A stretch of 64,000 nt of DNA from Flavobacteriia bacterium (lineage in GTDB: Bacteria > Bacteroidota > Bacteroidia > Flavobacteriales_D > Crocinitomicaceae): contig JAPLEV010000049.1 of NCBI GenBank assembly GCA_026391005.1, positions 83,021 through 147,020 on the forward strand, in the 5' to 3' direction. Numbering within the stretch: position 1 is the stretch's first letter; every line of letters starts with the position of its first letter. Position numbers and translations under genes: made by a program. Shown piece by piece: positions 44,414 through 53,464 of this stretch. Below the pieces are notes generated by a model. The model was not told where the DNA came from and ran no database searches. It saw only the letters and a list, made by a program, of their open reading frames with translations.

Positions 44414-44772
44414 AGTAGTTGATTTTAGAGTGAATTATTTTGTTGATGCCTCAACATTTTTGCTCGAGTACATTAGAAGAAACGCAATGGAAATTTTTGG
44501 TAACAAAAAAAAGAATAATTAGTTTTCGCTACCTTAATAATGATCCCAAGTAAACAACCCAGAAATTTTACAGGAGATCCGCTAGCGAATCAAAAGAAAT
44601 TGTTACTCACGAAAATGAAAACGATATTAATGGAGCTATATCCCGAAAACTATATTGATTTCATGGTAACCGATTGATCATAATATTTATTAAAATCTAA
44701 GCAAATTCAAATTCTATAACTAGAATGAAGTAATCAAACAGTTAGAATTAAGGATAGATAAATTAAATGTAT
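44414..44772. other. Intergenic stretch with one possible small ORF
   Basis: About 360 bases between the tandem secreted proteins and the PrsW gene. The only coding-like sequence is the 45-codon frame at 44540-44677, listed separately. No repeats or hairpins stand out. Confidence 0.5.
44540..44677 (+). CDS. Possible small protein (45 aa)
   Basis: An ATG-started frame coding MIPSKQPRNFTGDPLANQKK and about 25 further residues ending DFMVTD, with a plausible amphipathic helix (LTKMKTILMELYPENY). Composition is protein-like, but no homology is recognised and there is no clear promoter. It may be a remnant of a larger gene. Confidence 0.3.
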   Translation: MIPSKQPRNFTGDPLANQKKLLLTKMKTILMELYPENYIDFMVTD

Positions 44773-45489
44773 TTATACCTCTGGAGTTTCGGAAATGTTT
44801 TTAGAATCCGCGGCCAGGTGTTGTTTTATTTTACGAACCCCTAATTGCCACATATATATATCAAATGCTACGAATAATAGAAATAAGACAGTTCCTAATA
44901 ATAAGCTTGGTTCCTTTTTGGATGAAGCATACATCAGTATAAAATCATAAGTGCCATGCAGTAAAATTGGCACAGCCAAACTCAACTTAACATATTTGGC
45001 GGCATCTTTACCTTCTTTAAATTTTGCTAACGAAAGGTAATAGCCCATAGGAACAGCAAAGAGCATGTGCCCAGGTACCGCGGTGATTGCCCTCACAATA
45101 GCGACACTCATTCCATTATTCATTACATACATAATATTCTCCACCAAAGCAAAGCCCATAGAGATAAAAATAGCGTAAAGAATACCATCATAATATTGAT
45201 CGAAATCCTTTGCTTTTTTGATTAACCAATAAAATATAATCCATTTTGCAAATTCTTCTGGTATTGCTGCACAGAAAAATGCATTGTAAAAAGACTGTAA
45301 AAATCCCGATGGGATGAATCCCATTAATTCACCCAATGGAAGAGCAATGGCAAAAGTAATTATGATGGACAAAAAACCACCAAAAAAAGCTTTGAGAAGC
45401 ATGCTAATGGGTTCTTTTTGTGTATCTTGTTTATATATTATAAACATTATTATTAAAGCTGGAGCGATTGACGATAGGAATAGAATCAT
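44773..45489 (-). CDS. PrsW-family intramembrane metalloprotease
   Basis: A 238-residue integral membrane protein with about seven hydrophobic segments. The family motifs are present: PEEFAKWIIFYW (EExxK-like), GFALVENIMYV (FxxxEN), VPGHMLFAVPMGYYL and LLHGTYDFIL. In B. subtilis PrsW starts the degradation of an anti-sigma factor. The target here is unknown, and no anti-sigma gene is adjacent. A DUF4359-like small protein gene lies upstream on the same strand. Confidence 0.88.
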   Translation of the reverse strand: MILFLSSIAPALIIMFIIYKQDTQKEPISMLLKAFFGGFLSIIITFAIALPLGELMGFIPSGFLQSFYNAFFCAAIPEEFAKWIIFYWLIKKAKDFDQYYDGILYAIFISMGFALVENIMYVMNNGMSVAIVRAITAVPGHMLFAVPMGYYLSLAKFKEGKDAAKYVKLSLAVPILLHGTYDFILMYASSKKEPSLLLGTVLFLLFVAFDIYMWQLGVRKIKQHLAADSKNISETPEV

Positions 45490-45558
45490 GTTTAAGGGTT
45501 TTTATGTGATTAAATGGATTATTAATAAATGTTCTAAAGTGACCTTAGAAAACGAGTG

Positions 45559-45849
45559 CTATAATTTTATAAACTTAGTATATAAACCTACATATTTTTC
45601 TTCTTCACCCTTTAAATTTTTAAAGGTGTAAATAGAACATAACTTATAGTCTTCTTTTTTTAAGCTTAAACTTGCAATAAAACTTGCTGGCGATGCTAGT
45701 AAACTTAGTAAACCACCAAAGTTTTTATTTTCTTTGAATTCCAAAGTGAATTTTTGAGTAAGGAATTCTTTGAAATCATCTTCATTTGGGTTGGTCATAA
45801 AAGCCCCAATTAAACCTCCAATCAATAAAATCCAAAATAAATTTTTCAT
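45559..45849 (-). CDS. Small membrane-anchored DUF4359-like protein
   Basis: A 96-residue protein. A short hydrophobic N-terminal segment (LFWILLIGGLIGAFM) runs directly into TNPNEDDFKEFLTQKF, the TNPxxxxF signature of DUF4359-like proteins. The C-terminal half (EDYKLCSIYTFKNLKGEEEKYVGLYTKFIKL) is beta-rich. Function is unknown. It lies 70 bp before the PrsW gene. Confidence 0.75.
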   Translation of the reverse strand: MKNLFWILLIGGLIGAFMTNPNEDDFKEFLTQKFTLEFKENKNFGGLLSLLASPASFIASLSLKKEDYKLCSIYTFKNLKGEEEKYVGLYTKFIKL

Positions 45850-45929
45850 AATAATTTAGTTAATTAATTTAATCTGTCTTAGTAAAGATATAAAATTTAA
45901 TCAATTACATGAAAAATATATTAAAATAA

Positions 45930-45949
45930 AAAAGGGCCGTAGCCCTTTT
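45930..45949 (-). terminator. Terminator of the S8 protease gene
   Basis: AAAAGGGC (45930-45937) and GCCCTTTT (45942-45949) form an 8-bp stem with a CGTA loop, followed on the minus strand by a T-rich tract. It sits 18 bp past the protease stop. Confidence 0.85.
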
Positions 45950-45966
45950 TATGAGAATTATTCAAT

Positions 45967-48102
45967 TTATAGCACAATGAATGGCATCGATGCAATTGAC
46001 CCGCTTGAACTGCTGAGCTTTATTGTATACATGCCAGCGCCAAGGTTAAAATTTTCATGTGTTTGTGTAGCGCTAATTTTCTTGCTCAAAACAAGACCCC
46101 CCATTTGATTATACACTTTAAGTTCTGAACCCTCTCCTTTCCAAGTAACTTTGGTATCGCCATATGAAGGATTAGGATAAACATTCATTTCGAAATCTAA
46201 ATTTGTACTTACCGTTGCAGTTGATTCATCAATAATTGTAACAATTACGGATTGTGTACAACCGTTGAGGTCTGTTATAAGCACATCGTAGATTCCTGCA
46301 TTAAGTCCGTTCAAATCTTCAGTAGATTGTCCATTTGACCAATCAAAAGTATATGAAGGAGTTCCTCCTGAAACGCTTAGGTCAATGCTACCTTCATTAT
46401 TACCTAAATCAGCACTTGCTACGAATGAATTTGTTAGTGCAGTAGGTTCGTTTATGTCATACGTTTCGCTTGTTTCACAGCCATTGATGTCAGAAACGGT
46501 TAGGGTGTATGTTCCAACGGGTAAATTAGCTATATTTTGACTGCTACTTCCATTGCTCCAAGTGAAAGTATAGCTCGGATTTCCTTCTTCTACGAACACA
46601 TTTACCTGTCCATCATTTCCACCAAAGCAGTTTACATTATTAATTAAGTCACCTGAAATAACTGGTGTTGAATTATTAATTACTGCAGTAGTTTGGGTAG
46701 TACATCCGTGTGCATCTATAATTTGAATAGCGTAGGAACCTGAATTTAATCCATTGTTACTTAGCCCAACCATTCCATTATTCCAAACTACGGTATATGG
46801 TGCTTGACCGCTAATTGGTGTAATATTTATAGAACCATCGCCATCTGTACAACCATTTTGAACAGTGGGTACTGCGTAAAGGTTGTTGTGGTTGGACATT
46901 GCCATGATTACAGCGGCATTTGCATTTAGTCTACCTGCACCAATAATACCTACATAATGGGTATTCGCAAGATCTATATTATTGGCACTGTTTTTAAGAA
47001 TTTGTTCGATTTCGTCGTTGTCAAGACAATTATTTACACTTAACATTAATGCTACTGTTCCTGAAACAAAAGGTGCCGCATAGGATGTTCCTGATCCTAA
47101 AAGGTAATTGTTAGGAGCATCTGAAATATTTACCTTGTAACCCGGGGCAGCTAAATCTACAGCTAGATTATGCTGGTGAGTTGAATTCGGATCACCCGGA
47201 ATTTGTTCATGGGAATCAAAAGCACCGACACTTGTCACAGAGAATACATTTCCGTATGAAGCAGGGTAGGCCATTGCATTGGGATCTCCACAGGTTGTGC
47301 CGTTTCCTGCTGCGGCAATAATAAAGGTTCCATTAGTATATATTTCGTTAATAACATCTTGTTCAATCTGGCTATAAGAACAGCCAGAATACCAACTAAT
47401 ATTTAATATATCGATTCCCGAATGAGATGCCATTATAAGTTCGTCATAACTCATTTGATAAAAGGCCAGTGACGAATTAAAGCCAATAGAACTAGTTCCA
47501 ACTAAATTGTCGGTATTACCAGCAGCAATAATCGCTACTGCGGTACCGTGCTCTGTTTCATGCTGATTGTGTATATCGTAGTGGACTATTTTTCCAGCCA
47601 ATTCCTCGTGATTGGGGTTTAAGTTTTCATCACTAATGCCTATTATAATACTTGAATTTGATTGCGTTAGGTTCCATGCCTGTGGTGCTTTAATAAGTTC
47701 TAGGGCATAATTTGAACTAAATACAGCATTATAATCATTAGGAGTATAAAGCGTTTTGTAATCGGGAGCCCGTTCTATTTCGGAAATAACGTTTGGAAAG
47801 TTTCTGAGTGTTGTCTCAAGTTCATCACTTGAACAATTACAATTAAATTCATAAACTGCCTGAAGTTTTGGTATTCTTGAATGGGACAACGCTTGCGAAA
47901 CTTGATAAACGCCACGGGTGTTTAGTGCCGTCGCAAAGTCGATGTTGTTAGAGCCGATTGTTCCATTATCCAAAATTCTTGGGGTGCTCGAACTATCAGA
48001 AACACGCGCCCAAAGTTTGGTCGAATATTGTGCTTCTGCCGTTAAATGTGTTAGACCAAAGAGGCTAGTTAAAAGGATACTTAAGTTAATTGAGGTTTTC
48101 AT
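45967..48102 (-). CDS. Secreted S8 (subtilisin-like) protease with SprB repeats and T9SS sorting domain
   Basis: A 711-residue secreted protease. It has a signal peptide (ending AEAQ) and a short propeptide-like region to about 140. The S8 domain covers about 140-400 with Asp158 (GISDEN), His185 (HGTAVA), Asn267 (AAAGNGT) and Ser340 (GSGTSYAAP). Three SprB-type repeats follow at about 417-475, 490-552 and 557-625 (for example YTFTWSNGSSSQNIANLPVG). The type A T9SS sorting domain starts at about 638 with VYPNPSYGD. It is probably exported through T9SS and held on the cell surface or released. It is monocistronic, with its own terminator. Confidence 0.94.
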   Translation of the reverse strand: MKTSINLSILLTSLFGLTHLTAEAQYSTKLWARVSDSSSTPRILDNGTIGSNNIDFATALNTRGVYQVSQALSHSRIPKLQAVYEFNCNCSSDELETTLRNFPNVISEIERAPDYKTLYTPNDYNAVFSSNYALELIKAPQAWNLTQSNSSIIIGISDENLNPNHEELAGKIVHYDIHNQHETEHGTAVAIIAAGNTDNLVGTSSIGFNSSLAFYQMSYDELIMASHSGIDILNISWYSGCSYSQIEQDVINEIYTNGTFIIAAAGNGTTCGDPNAMAYPASYGNVFSVTSVGAFDSHEQIPGDPNSTHQHNLAVDLAAPGYKVNISDAPNNYLLGSGTSYAAPFVSGTVALMLSVNNCLDNDEIEQILKNSANNIDLANTHYVGIIGAGRLNANAAVIMAMSNHNNLYAVPTVQNGCTDGDGSINITPISGQAPYTVVWNNGMVGLSNNGLNSGSYAIQIIDAHGCTTQTTAVINNSTPVISGDLINNVNCFGGNDGQVNVFVEEGNPSYTFTWSNGSSSQNIANLPVGTYTLTVSDINGCETSETYDINEPTALTNSFVASADLGNNEGSIDLSVSGGTPSYTFDWSNGQSTEDLNGLNAGIYDVLITDLNGCTQSVIVTIIDESTATVSTNLDFEMNVYPNPSYGDTKVTWKGEGSELKVYNQMGGLVLSKKISATQTHENFNLGAGMYTIKLSSSSGSIASMPFIVL

Positions 48103-48470
48103 AAGTTAGTTTTTAATTGATTTACGAGGCAAAGATTGGAGACATTCCTATAAAGTTGACTTCACTTGTTTTAAAGAAGATAGAAAATACAAAGTACTAC
48201 CGACAAGCTTATACGTTTTATTTCGTGTCGCATACGTTAAACTACGTAAAACACCCCAAAATGAATTTTCTTATCGAGCATCAATTTGGTCTGAAACTAT
48301 AAACAAAATAGGTGTATCAGGAGCGATAATCTAATGCTATTTCACTTCATTTCTATTATTATTTTTCATCTATGTAAAAAAGATAGGCAACTGAAAATAT
48401 ACTGCCTCCGTAATCAAATTATCAGGGGTCATTACTGAAATTCATTTATTAACTTTTAAAAACTATTCTT
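48103..48470. other. Intergenic region between divergent protease and lipoprotein genes
   Basis: About 370 bases that should hold two divergent promoters. A short inverted repeat TACGT-(6)-ACGTA lies at 48233-48248. I see no convincing gene, RNA or -33/-7 pair. Confidence 0.5.
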
Positions 48471-48920
48471 ATGAAAATTAATTTAATTGTTTTAGTTGTT
48501 GCTTTAGCGTTATCCGCAGCATCTTGTAATAAAGCGAATCGCCCTATTTCTTATTCAGTCGGTGAAGAAGCATACGGTGGTATTGTTATAAAAGTAAGCG
48601 ATGGAGGTTTACACGGTTTAGTCGTTGCAAAAGTTGATCAGGTTTTAAGTACTGATTACCTTGATTACGATGAGTCGCTTGAGCTTATCGCTACCTACAG
48701 TGAAGGCGGAACTGCTTGGCGCCTTCCGAATAAAGAAGAATTGGAACTTATCTACACAAAAAAGGCAAGTTTAGGAACTTTTAGGAACTGGTATTATTGG
48801 TCCTCAACAAAGAATGGTAATTTTCCTTGGGCTTGTCAGTTTGGAGTGAACGCCGCTTATCCATCTAATTTTAAGTGCCCAAATAATGGCTTTAATTCAC
48901 GTGCCGTTAAAGATTTCTAA
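48471..48920 (+). CDS. Lipoprotein with Lcl/DUF1566-like domain
   Basis: A 149-residue lipoprotein with lipobox AASC (Cys about 19). The domain has AYGGIVIKVSDGGLHGLVVAK, GTAWRLPNKEELELIY, YYWSSTKNGNFPWACQFG and SRAVKDF, the same fold signature as the C-terminus of the collagen-like protein at 40753. It is probably surface-exposed. Function is unknown, and it stands alone. Confidence 0.85.
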   Translation: MKINLIVLVVALALSAASCNKANRPISYSVGEEAYGGIVIKVSDGGLHGLVVAKVDQVLSTDYLDYDESLELIATYSEGGTAWRLPNKEELELIYTKKASLGTFRNWYYWSSTKNGNFPWACQFGVNAAYPSNFKCPNNGFNSRAVKDF

Positions 48921-48939
48921 GGATACAAGATTCGTTTAT

Positions 48940-48984
48940 AAAACGCATGGTAATTAGATAATTTTCTAAGCTATGCGTTTTTTT
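48940..48984. terminator. Bidirectional terminator between lipoprotein and folB
   Basis: AAACGCAT (from 48941) pairs with ATGCGTTT (to 48980) around a loop with its own small stem (TTAGA/TCTAA), followed by eight T on the plus strand. It overlaps the 3' end of folB by a few bases. Confidence 0.65.
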
Positions 48985-49354
48985 TGTGCGCAGTAGTTGG
49001 TTTCCCTTCAATGCATATAGCCACTTCATCAACATTACCATTTATTGGTGGCATTAGTTTCCGGATCTTTATGCGCAAGTATGTTAAACCACTAAGTTCT
49101 GCTGTCATTTTCTCCCAAATTCGTTGACCTACGTGTTCTATTAATTTAGATCGTATCGCCATCTCTTCTGTCACTATTTTATTCACCAAAACATAATCAA
49201 TGGTTAAGGCTAGCTCATCCTTTTGGGAAGCCTCTATAAAATCGGTTTCTAGGGAAATATCGATTATATAATTTCCGCCAATACGAGCTTCTTCTTCCAA
49301 ACAACCGTGGAAAGCATATAGCCTGATTCCAGTTACTTCAATGCTATTTTTCAT
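48971..49354 (-). CDS. folB: Dihydroneopterin aldolase
   Basis: A 127-residue T-fold enzyme of folate synthesis, cleaving 7,8-dihydroneopterin to 6-hydroxymethyl-dihydropterin. The signature VTGIRLYAFHGCLEEEARIGGNY and the later LALTIDYVLV and LIEHVGQRI are typical. The start overlaps the gltX stop by 11 bp, so it is co-transcribed with and probably coupled to gltX. Confidence 0.94.
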   Translation of the reverse strand: MKNSIEVTGIRLYAFHGCLEEEARIGGNYIIDISLETDFIEASQKDELALTIDYVLVNKIVTEEMAIRSKLIEHVGQRIWEKMTAELSGLTYLRIKIRKLMPPINGNVDEVAICIEGKPTTAHKKNA

Positions 49355-50876
49355 TGAGTTGTTTCTGAATTATTTCTAAGCCAATTTGCATGCGTTCAAC
49401 TACTTCTTTTTGTCCTAAATAGGCTGAAATATCAAACATTCCTGGACCTGCTCCAACGCCTGTAACGACCAAACGGAAAGGCAAAAGGACCGCTCCAATA
49501 CCCACGGCATTTTCTTCTAAATATGATTTGAATTCTTTTTCAATGGTGCTTGCATCAAATGCTTCTAATTGACTTAATTTACTTTCCCATCCAAGCAACA
49601 AAGAACTAGTATTGTCTTTCCATTTTTTTGAAATGCTTTCTTGATCTATTTCAGAGGGGCGCTCAAATAAATAATGCCCATCGGTATGAATATCTTTCAC
49701 GAATGTGGCTCTTTCTTTCATTAATCCACAAATGATGCTTAACTCATTATTATTCTGCGTAATCGATGGCAACAGGATTTTAAGTTCTTCCGCCAAGCTT
49801 TCATCTGATTGCGAACGCAGGTATTGTTGTTGAAACCAAAGGGTTTTGTCTGGGTCAAATTTTGCGCCTGACTTCGATACTCTTTCTAAGCTGAAAGCTT
49901 CTACTAATTCATCAAGATTGAATAGTTCTTGTGTCGTGCCCGGATTCCAACCCAAGAGGGCAAGCATGTTTATAAATGCTCCTGGATGGTAACCTTTCTC
50001 ACGATAGCCGGAGTAGAGTTCGCCTTCTGCGGTAGTCCAATTTGTTGGAAAAACAGGAAATCCTAAACGGTCACCATCTCTTTTAGATAATTTGCCATTT
50101 CCATCGGGTTTAAGTAGCAATGGTAAGTGAGCAAACAATGGACATTCCCAACCAAAGGCCTCATATAGCATAACATGCAGTGGGGCAGAGGGCAGCCATT
50201 CTTCACCACGAATCACGTGGCTAATTTCCATGGTATGATCATCAACAATGTTGGCAAGGTGATAGGTTGGCATGCCATCGCTTTTAAACAATACTTTATC
50301 ATCTAAATTATTGGTATTCACAACTACCCATCCACGAATGATGTCATGAAATCGAATATCAACATTTCTGGGCATTTTCATCCGTATAACATACGGAGTA
50401 CCGTCGAGTAAGAGTTGCGCTACTTCTGATTGTGGTAAGGTGATGGAGTTTCTTAAGCTCGCTCTCGTTACGCTATTATATTGCCAATTCGGCATTCCCA
50501 TTTGCTTAGATTGCTCTCGCATAGCGTCTAATTCTTCAGCTGTATCGAAGGCATAGTATGCTTTTTCGTTTGCAATTAATTTTTCAGCATAGGGTTTGTA
50601 CATTTCCTTTCTTTCCGATTGCACATACGGACCAAATTCTCCTCCAATTCCCGGGCCTTCGCTTGGCATGATGCCACACCAATTCATTGCATCCATTATA
50701 TAATCTTGCGCGCCTTCTACAAAACGTGTTTGGTCGGTATCTTCAATTCGAATGATGAAGGTGCCATTGTGTTTTTTTGCGAAAAGGTAATTATACAAAG
50801 CGGTTCGAACACCTCCCATATGCAATGGACCAGTGGGTGAGGGGGCAAAACGAACGCGAACGGTTTTATTGGGCAT
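49344..50876 (-). CDS. gltX: Glutamyl-tRNA synthetase
   Basis: A 510-residue class I synthetase. The HIGH-type motif is in RFAPSPTGPLHMGGVRTALYNY and the KMSKS-type motif is KLSKRDG. Other family sequence includes YVIRMKMP and YHLANIVDDHTMEISHVIRGEEWLPS. ATG at 50876 gives MPNKTVRVRFAPSPTG, the expected start; a TTG ten codons upstream is rejected. It is followed by folB with an 11-bp overlap. The discriminating versus non-discriminating specificity cannot be read by eye. Confidence 0.96.
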   Translation of the reverse strand: MPNKTVRVRFAPSPTGPLHMGGVRTALYNYLFAKKHNGTFIIRIEDTDQTRFVEGAQDYIMDAMNWCGIMPSEGPGIGGEFGPYVQSERKEMYKPYAEKLIANEKAYYAFDTAEELDAMREQSKQMGMPNWQYNSVTRASLRNSITLPQSEVAQLLLDGTPYVIRMKMPRNVDIRFHDIIRGWVVVNTNNLDDKVLFKSDGMPTYHLANIVDDHTMEISHVIRGEEWLPSAPLHVMLYEAFGWECPLFAHLPLLLKPDGNGKLSKRDGDRLGFPVFPTNWTTAEGELYSGYREKGYHPGAFINMLALLGWNPGTTQELFNLDELVEAFSLERVSKSGAKFDPDKTLWFQQQYLRSQSDESLAEELKILLPSITQNNNELSIICGLMKERATFVKDIHTDGHYLFERPSEIDQESISKKWKDNTSSLLLGWESKLSQLEAFDASTIEKEFKSYLEENAVGIGAVLLPFRLVVTGVGAGPGMFDISAYLGQKEVVERMQIGLEIIQKQLNEK

Positions 50877-50948
50877 ACGTAGGTATTTATTTTGCAAAGA
50901 TACCAAAATTCTATCTCACGCTTTTATTTAATAGGATATAATGAAGCG

Positions 50949-52565
50949 TTAGTATGGATCTATGCTTCCATCGAAAAAGGGCCATTTTTCGAAATCCCGT
51001 TCTTGTTCAATCCCGTTAATGCTTTTAATTACCCACTTGTTTTTGGGCGCGTCCAGATCATAATGTAGCACATTTCCATTCGGGTGTGTAAATTGGGTCG
51101 CATATTTTTTGGTATCGGGATTGTTTTTTAAAAGTGATTGAAAGGCATCTATACCAGATGAGGCCCTTATGATTACAAGTAATGCCACCTCTTTTTTTGA
51201 GTACGTAGCTAGGAAAACGCCTTTTGAAATTGAATAAATAGACCAGTTATTGGAATCCAGCACAGGTGTTTTATTGGATGGAATGTGTACAATTCCTTTT
51301 GCGCAAGCAAAATCTTCACATACTCCCGTATTGTTCCACCGCATGAGCGATTTACTTGGATTGCTCAGGTAAAAAAGTTCTTTGAGTTTGCTTGCGCTAT
51401 CAGCTAAAAACAACATCGTGGCTTGGGGAACAATTAATGATGCTCTTCCTTGATTCGCTCCGCCTGCACTGAGGTGGTACGTTTTATCGCCGCTACAAAT
51501 TTCTGGGCAAGCATTATGACCATGACCAATTTTTACAAAATAGGCATTCGGTTTGGCAAGTGCCCATTTCATGACGTCATCGGCGGGGCGATAGGGCAGC
51601 ATAGTTGCCCAAAGTGCAATGTGCTTGCCACTACTAATGGATAAGGTTTGATCTATACTAATCTGGCTGGCCCAAAGCATAAGCATCACAGAATGGTAAT
51701 CAGATACTATTTCTTGGTCTATATTTTTTTTAAAGCGTCTTCTATACGGTGGACAATGCTTAAAACCATAACTGTTTAGGGCATATTGCCAATTAATGTG
51801 ATCTAATATTTTAGTCGCAAGCGTTTTGATTTCTCCCCTGCCAAAAGCATTTAGATTCATCAAGGCAGAATAGGTGTAGCCCAAGTACGGTTTTGAATTA
51901 TATTCAAAAATACCATGCTCCTCTATTTCTTTTAAGTAGGCAATTAATCCCGCTTCAACGCCATTATTCTTATTATCATATTGAGGGTCTTTTTCGCCAT
52001 TATCCCATAAATATTGGTTCATTAAATACCGCGAACCTTCCCCCATAAGAATATGGTTTTCTGAATCTTGAAAGCATAAACGGGGTACATTTCGAGAAAA
52101 CCCAGCCCCTTTAATGGTCAGTATATTGTTGATGAGGTGTTGTTTTGTTTCAAGAAAGAGCAGTTCGGGGGAAGCATCAAAGAGGTATAATACCGGTATT
52201 AAGGACATTGCTGTAAAATCATATCCCCCATAAGGATTTAATAACCATTTTGATCCGATTTTTCCCTTGGGAAATTGTTTGAGAAGGTAGGCATTCGTTT
52301 CCTGTATGTCTTTTTTAGCTAATAAACGCCCAAGAATTGCCCGGGGAATTTTAAAGTCGATTTTACCCTCATCTCCCCAATCGTTTATTTTTGCATTCGC
52401 CCAATAGTTGATTACCATTGATTTTAAGTCCGAGGAATCAGAATAGTTAATGCCGCGTTGCACTGGAATGGCGATATTACCCAAGCTTGGTGGTGTTCCG
52501 ATTTTCCTCCCTGCGCAGGCCGTAACTAAGCAAGTAAGTGCTATAAAAAATAACTGTCTATGCAT
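50949..52565 (-). CDS. Large lipoprotein of unknown function
   Basis: A 538-residue lipoprotein with lipobox VTAC (Cys about 17). The mature part is rich in aromatic residues and His (WLLNPYGGYDFTAMSLIPVL; FVKIGHGHNACPEICSGDKTYHLSAGG; LMRWNNTGVCEDF). I cannot name the family. An alpha/alpha-barrel carbohydrate- or nucleotide-acting fold is conceivable, without direct evidence. It overlaps the metallophosphatase gene by one base and ends the putative nucleotide-scavenging operon, which is the best clue to its role. Confidence 0.75.
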   Translation of the reverse strand: MHRQLFFIALTCLVTACAGRKIGTPPSLGNIAIPVQRGINYSDSSDLKSMVINYWANAKINDWGDEGKIDFKIPRAILGRLLAKKDIQETNAYLLKQFPKGKIGSKWLLNPYGGYDFTAMSLIPVLYLFDASPELLFLETKQHLINNILTIKGAGFSRNVPRLCFQDSENHILMGEGSRYLMNQYLWDNGEKDPQYDNKNNGVEAGLIAYLKEIEEHGIFEYNSKPYLGYTYSALMNLNAFGRGEIKTLATKILDHINWQYALNSYGFKHCPPYRRRFKKNIDQEIVSDYHSVMLMLWASQISIDQTLSISSGKHIALWATMLPYRPADDVMKWALAKPNAYFVKIGHGHNACPEICSGDKTYHLSAGGANQGRASLIVPQATMLFLADSASKLKELFYLSNPSKSLMRWNNTGVCEDFACAKGIVHIPSNKTPVLDSNNWSIYSISKGVFLATYSKKEVALLVIIRASSGIDAFQSLLKNNPDTKKYATQFTHPNGNVLHYDLDAPKNKWVIKSINGIEQERDFEKWPFFDGSIDPY

Positions 52566-53464
52566 TATTCTACTTTTATCGAATTGCCTTTAACGAATTT
52601 TTGGTCAAAATCAATGTCAATACGCCCCAGATTTATTCCGGCCCATCCTGTTTGATTGATTAATACAGGGACACCGTCGAGGTTGCTTTCTAAGACTGGC
52701 TTTTCTAAAAAGGTGTGGCTATGGCCGCCTAAAATTAAATGTATATTCCGGGTATTTTTCGCCATTAATCGGTCGGAAGGTCTATCATCCTTGTATTCAT
52801 GCCCTAAATGCGACAAACAAATTACGATATCGCATCCCTTTTCAGTTAAGGTAGCTGCTTGTTGATTTGCTGTTTCGATGGGGTCTTTGTAGATCATCTT
52901 CCCATAATTTGCATTAGGAACTAAGCTTTCTAAATTTACCCCAATTCCAAATACCCCAATTTTCATCCCTCCTTTGTAAAAAATGGTATGTGCTTGTGTT
53001 TTCCCCTCCATGATGGTGTTTGAAAAATCATAGTTCGAACAGAGGAAAGGGAAATCAGCATGTGTTTGGGCATCAATAAATCCATCTAATCCGATGTCGA
53101 AATCATGGTTTCCCATTGTTGCAGCATCGTAGCCCATAGCCGTCATGAGCTTCATTTCTAAATGTCCTTTGAAGGTATTGAAATAAGGTGTGCCTTGGAA
53201 AATATCACCGGCATCAAATAACAAAACGTGTTGTTCTTCGCTTCTTATTTTTTTTATGAGGGCATGTCTTTTGGCTACGCCTCCCATACCTGGATATTTG
53301 GGATGGTTGTCGGGAAGCGGGTCTATGTTGGAGTGGGTATCGTTCGTGTGAAGTATAGTGAGCTTTTTGCTTTTTGCATTCATCGCTTGTCCAAGCCCTT
53401 GATGAACAAATGCTAATCCGGTTAAGCCTAGACTTGCATTTCTAATAAATTTTCGTCTCTCCAT
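52565..53464 (-). CDS. 5'-nucleotidase-type metallophosphatase domain protein
   Basis: A 299-residue calcineurin-like phosphoesterase. The N-terminus has a Tat-like signal (MERRKFIRNASLGLTGLAF). Metal-site motifs are ILHTNDTHSNIDP, LLFDAGDIFQG, ATMGNHDFDIG, SHLGH and LGGHSHT, as in UshA/NadN-type 5'-nucleotidases. It lacks their C-terminal substrate domain, which is encoded by the preceding gene. Together the two would make a split periplasmic 5'-nucleotidase. Single-base overlaps on both sides indicate tight coupling in the operon. Confidence 0.92.
   Translation of the reverse strand: MERRKFIRNASLGLTGLAFVHQGLGQAMNAKSKKLTILHTNDTHSNIDPLPDNHPKYPGMGGVAKRHALIKKIRSEEQHVLLFDAGDIFQGTPYFNTFKGHLEMKLMTAMGYDAATMGNHDFDIGLDGFIDAQTHADFPFLCSNYDFSNTIMEGKTQAHTIFYKGGMKIGVFGIGVNLESLVPNANYGKMIYKDPIETANQQAATLTEKGCDIVICLSHLGHEYKDDRPSDRLMAKNTRNIHLILGGHSHTFLEKPVLESNLDGVPVLINQTGWAGINLGRIDIDFDQKFVKGNSIKVE

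Noticed and set aside
48117..48302. 61-codon plus-strand frame upstream of the lipoprotein
   Set aside because: No signal peptide, no recognisable domain, and it overlaps the region expected to hold divergent promoters.
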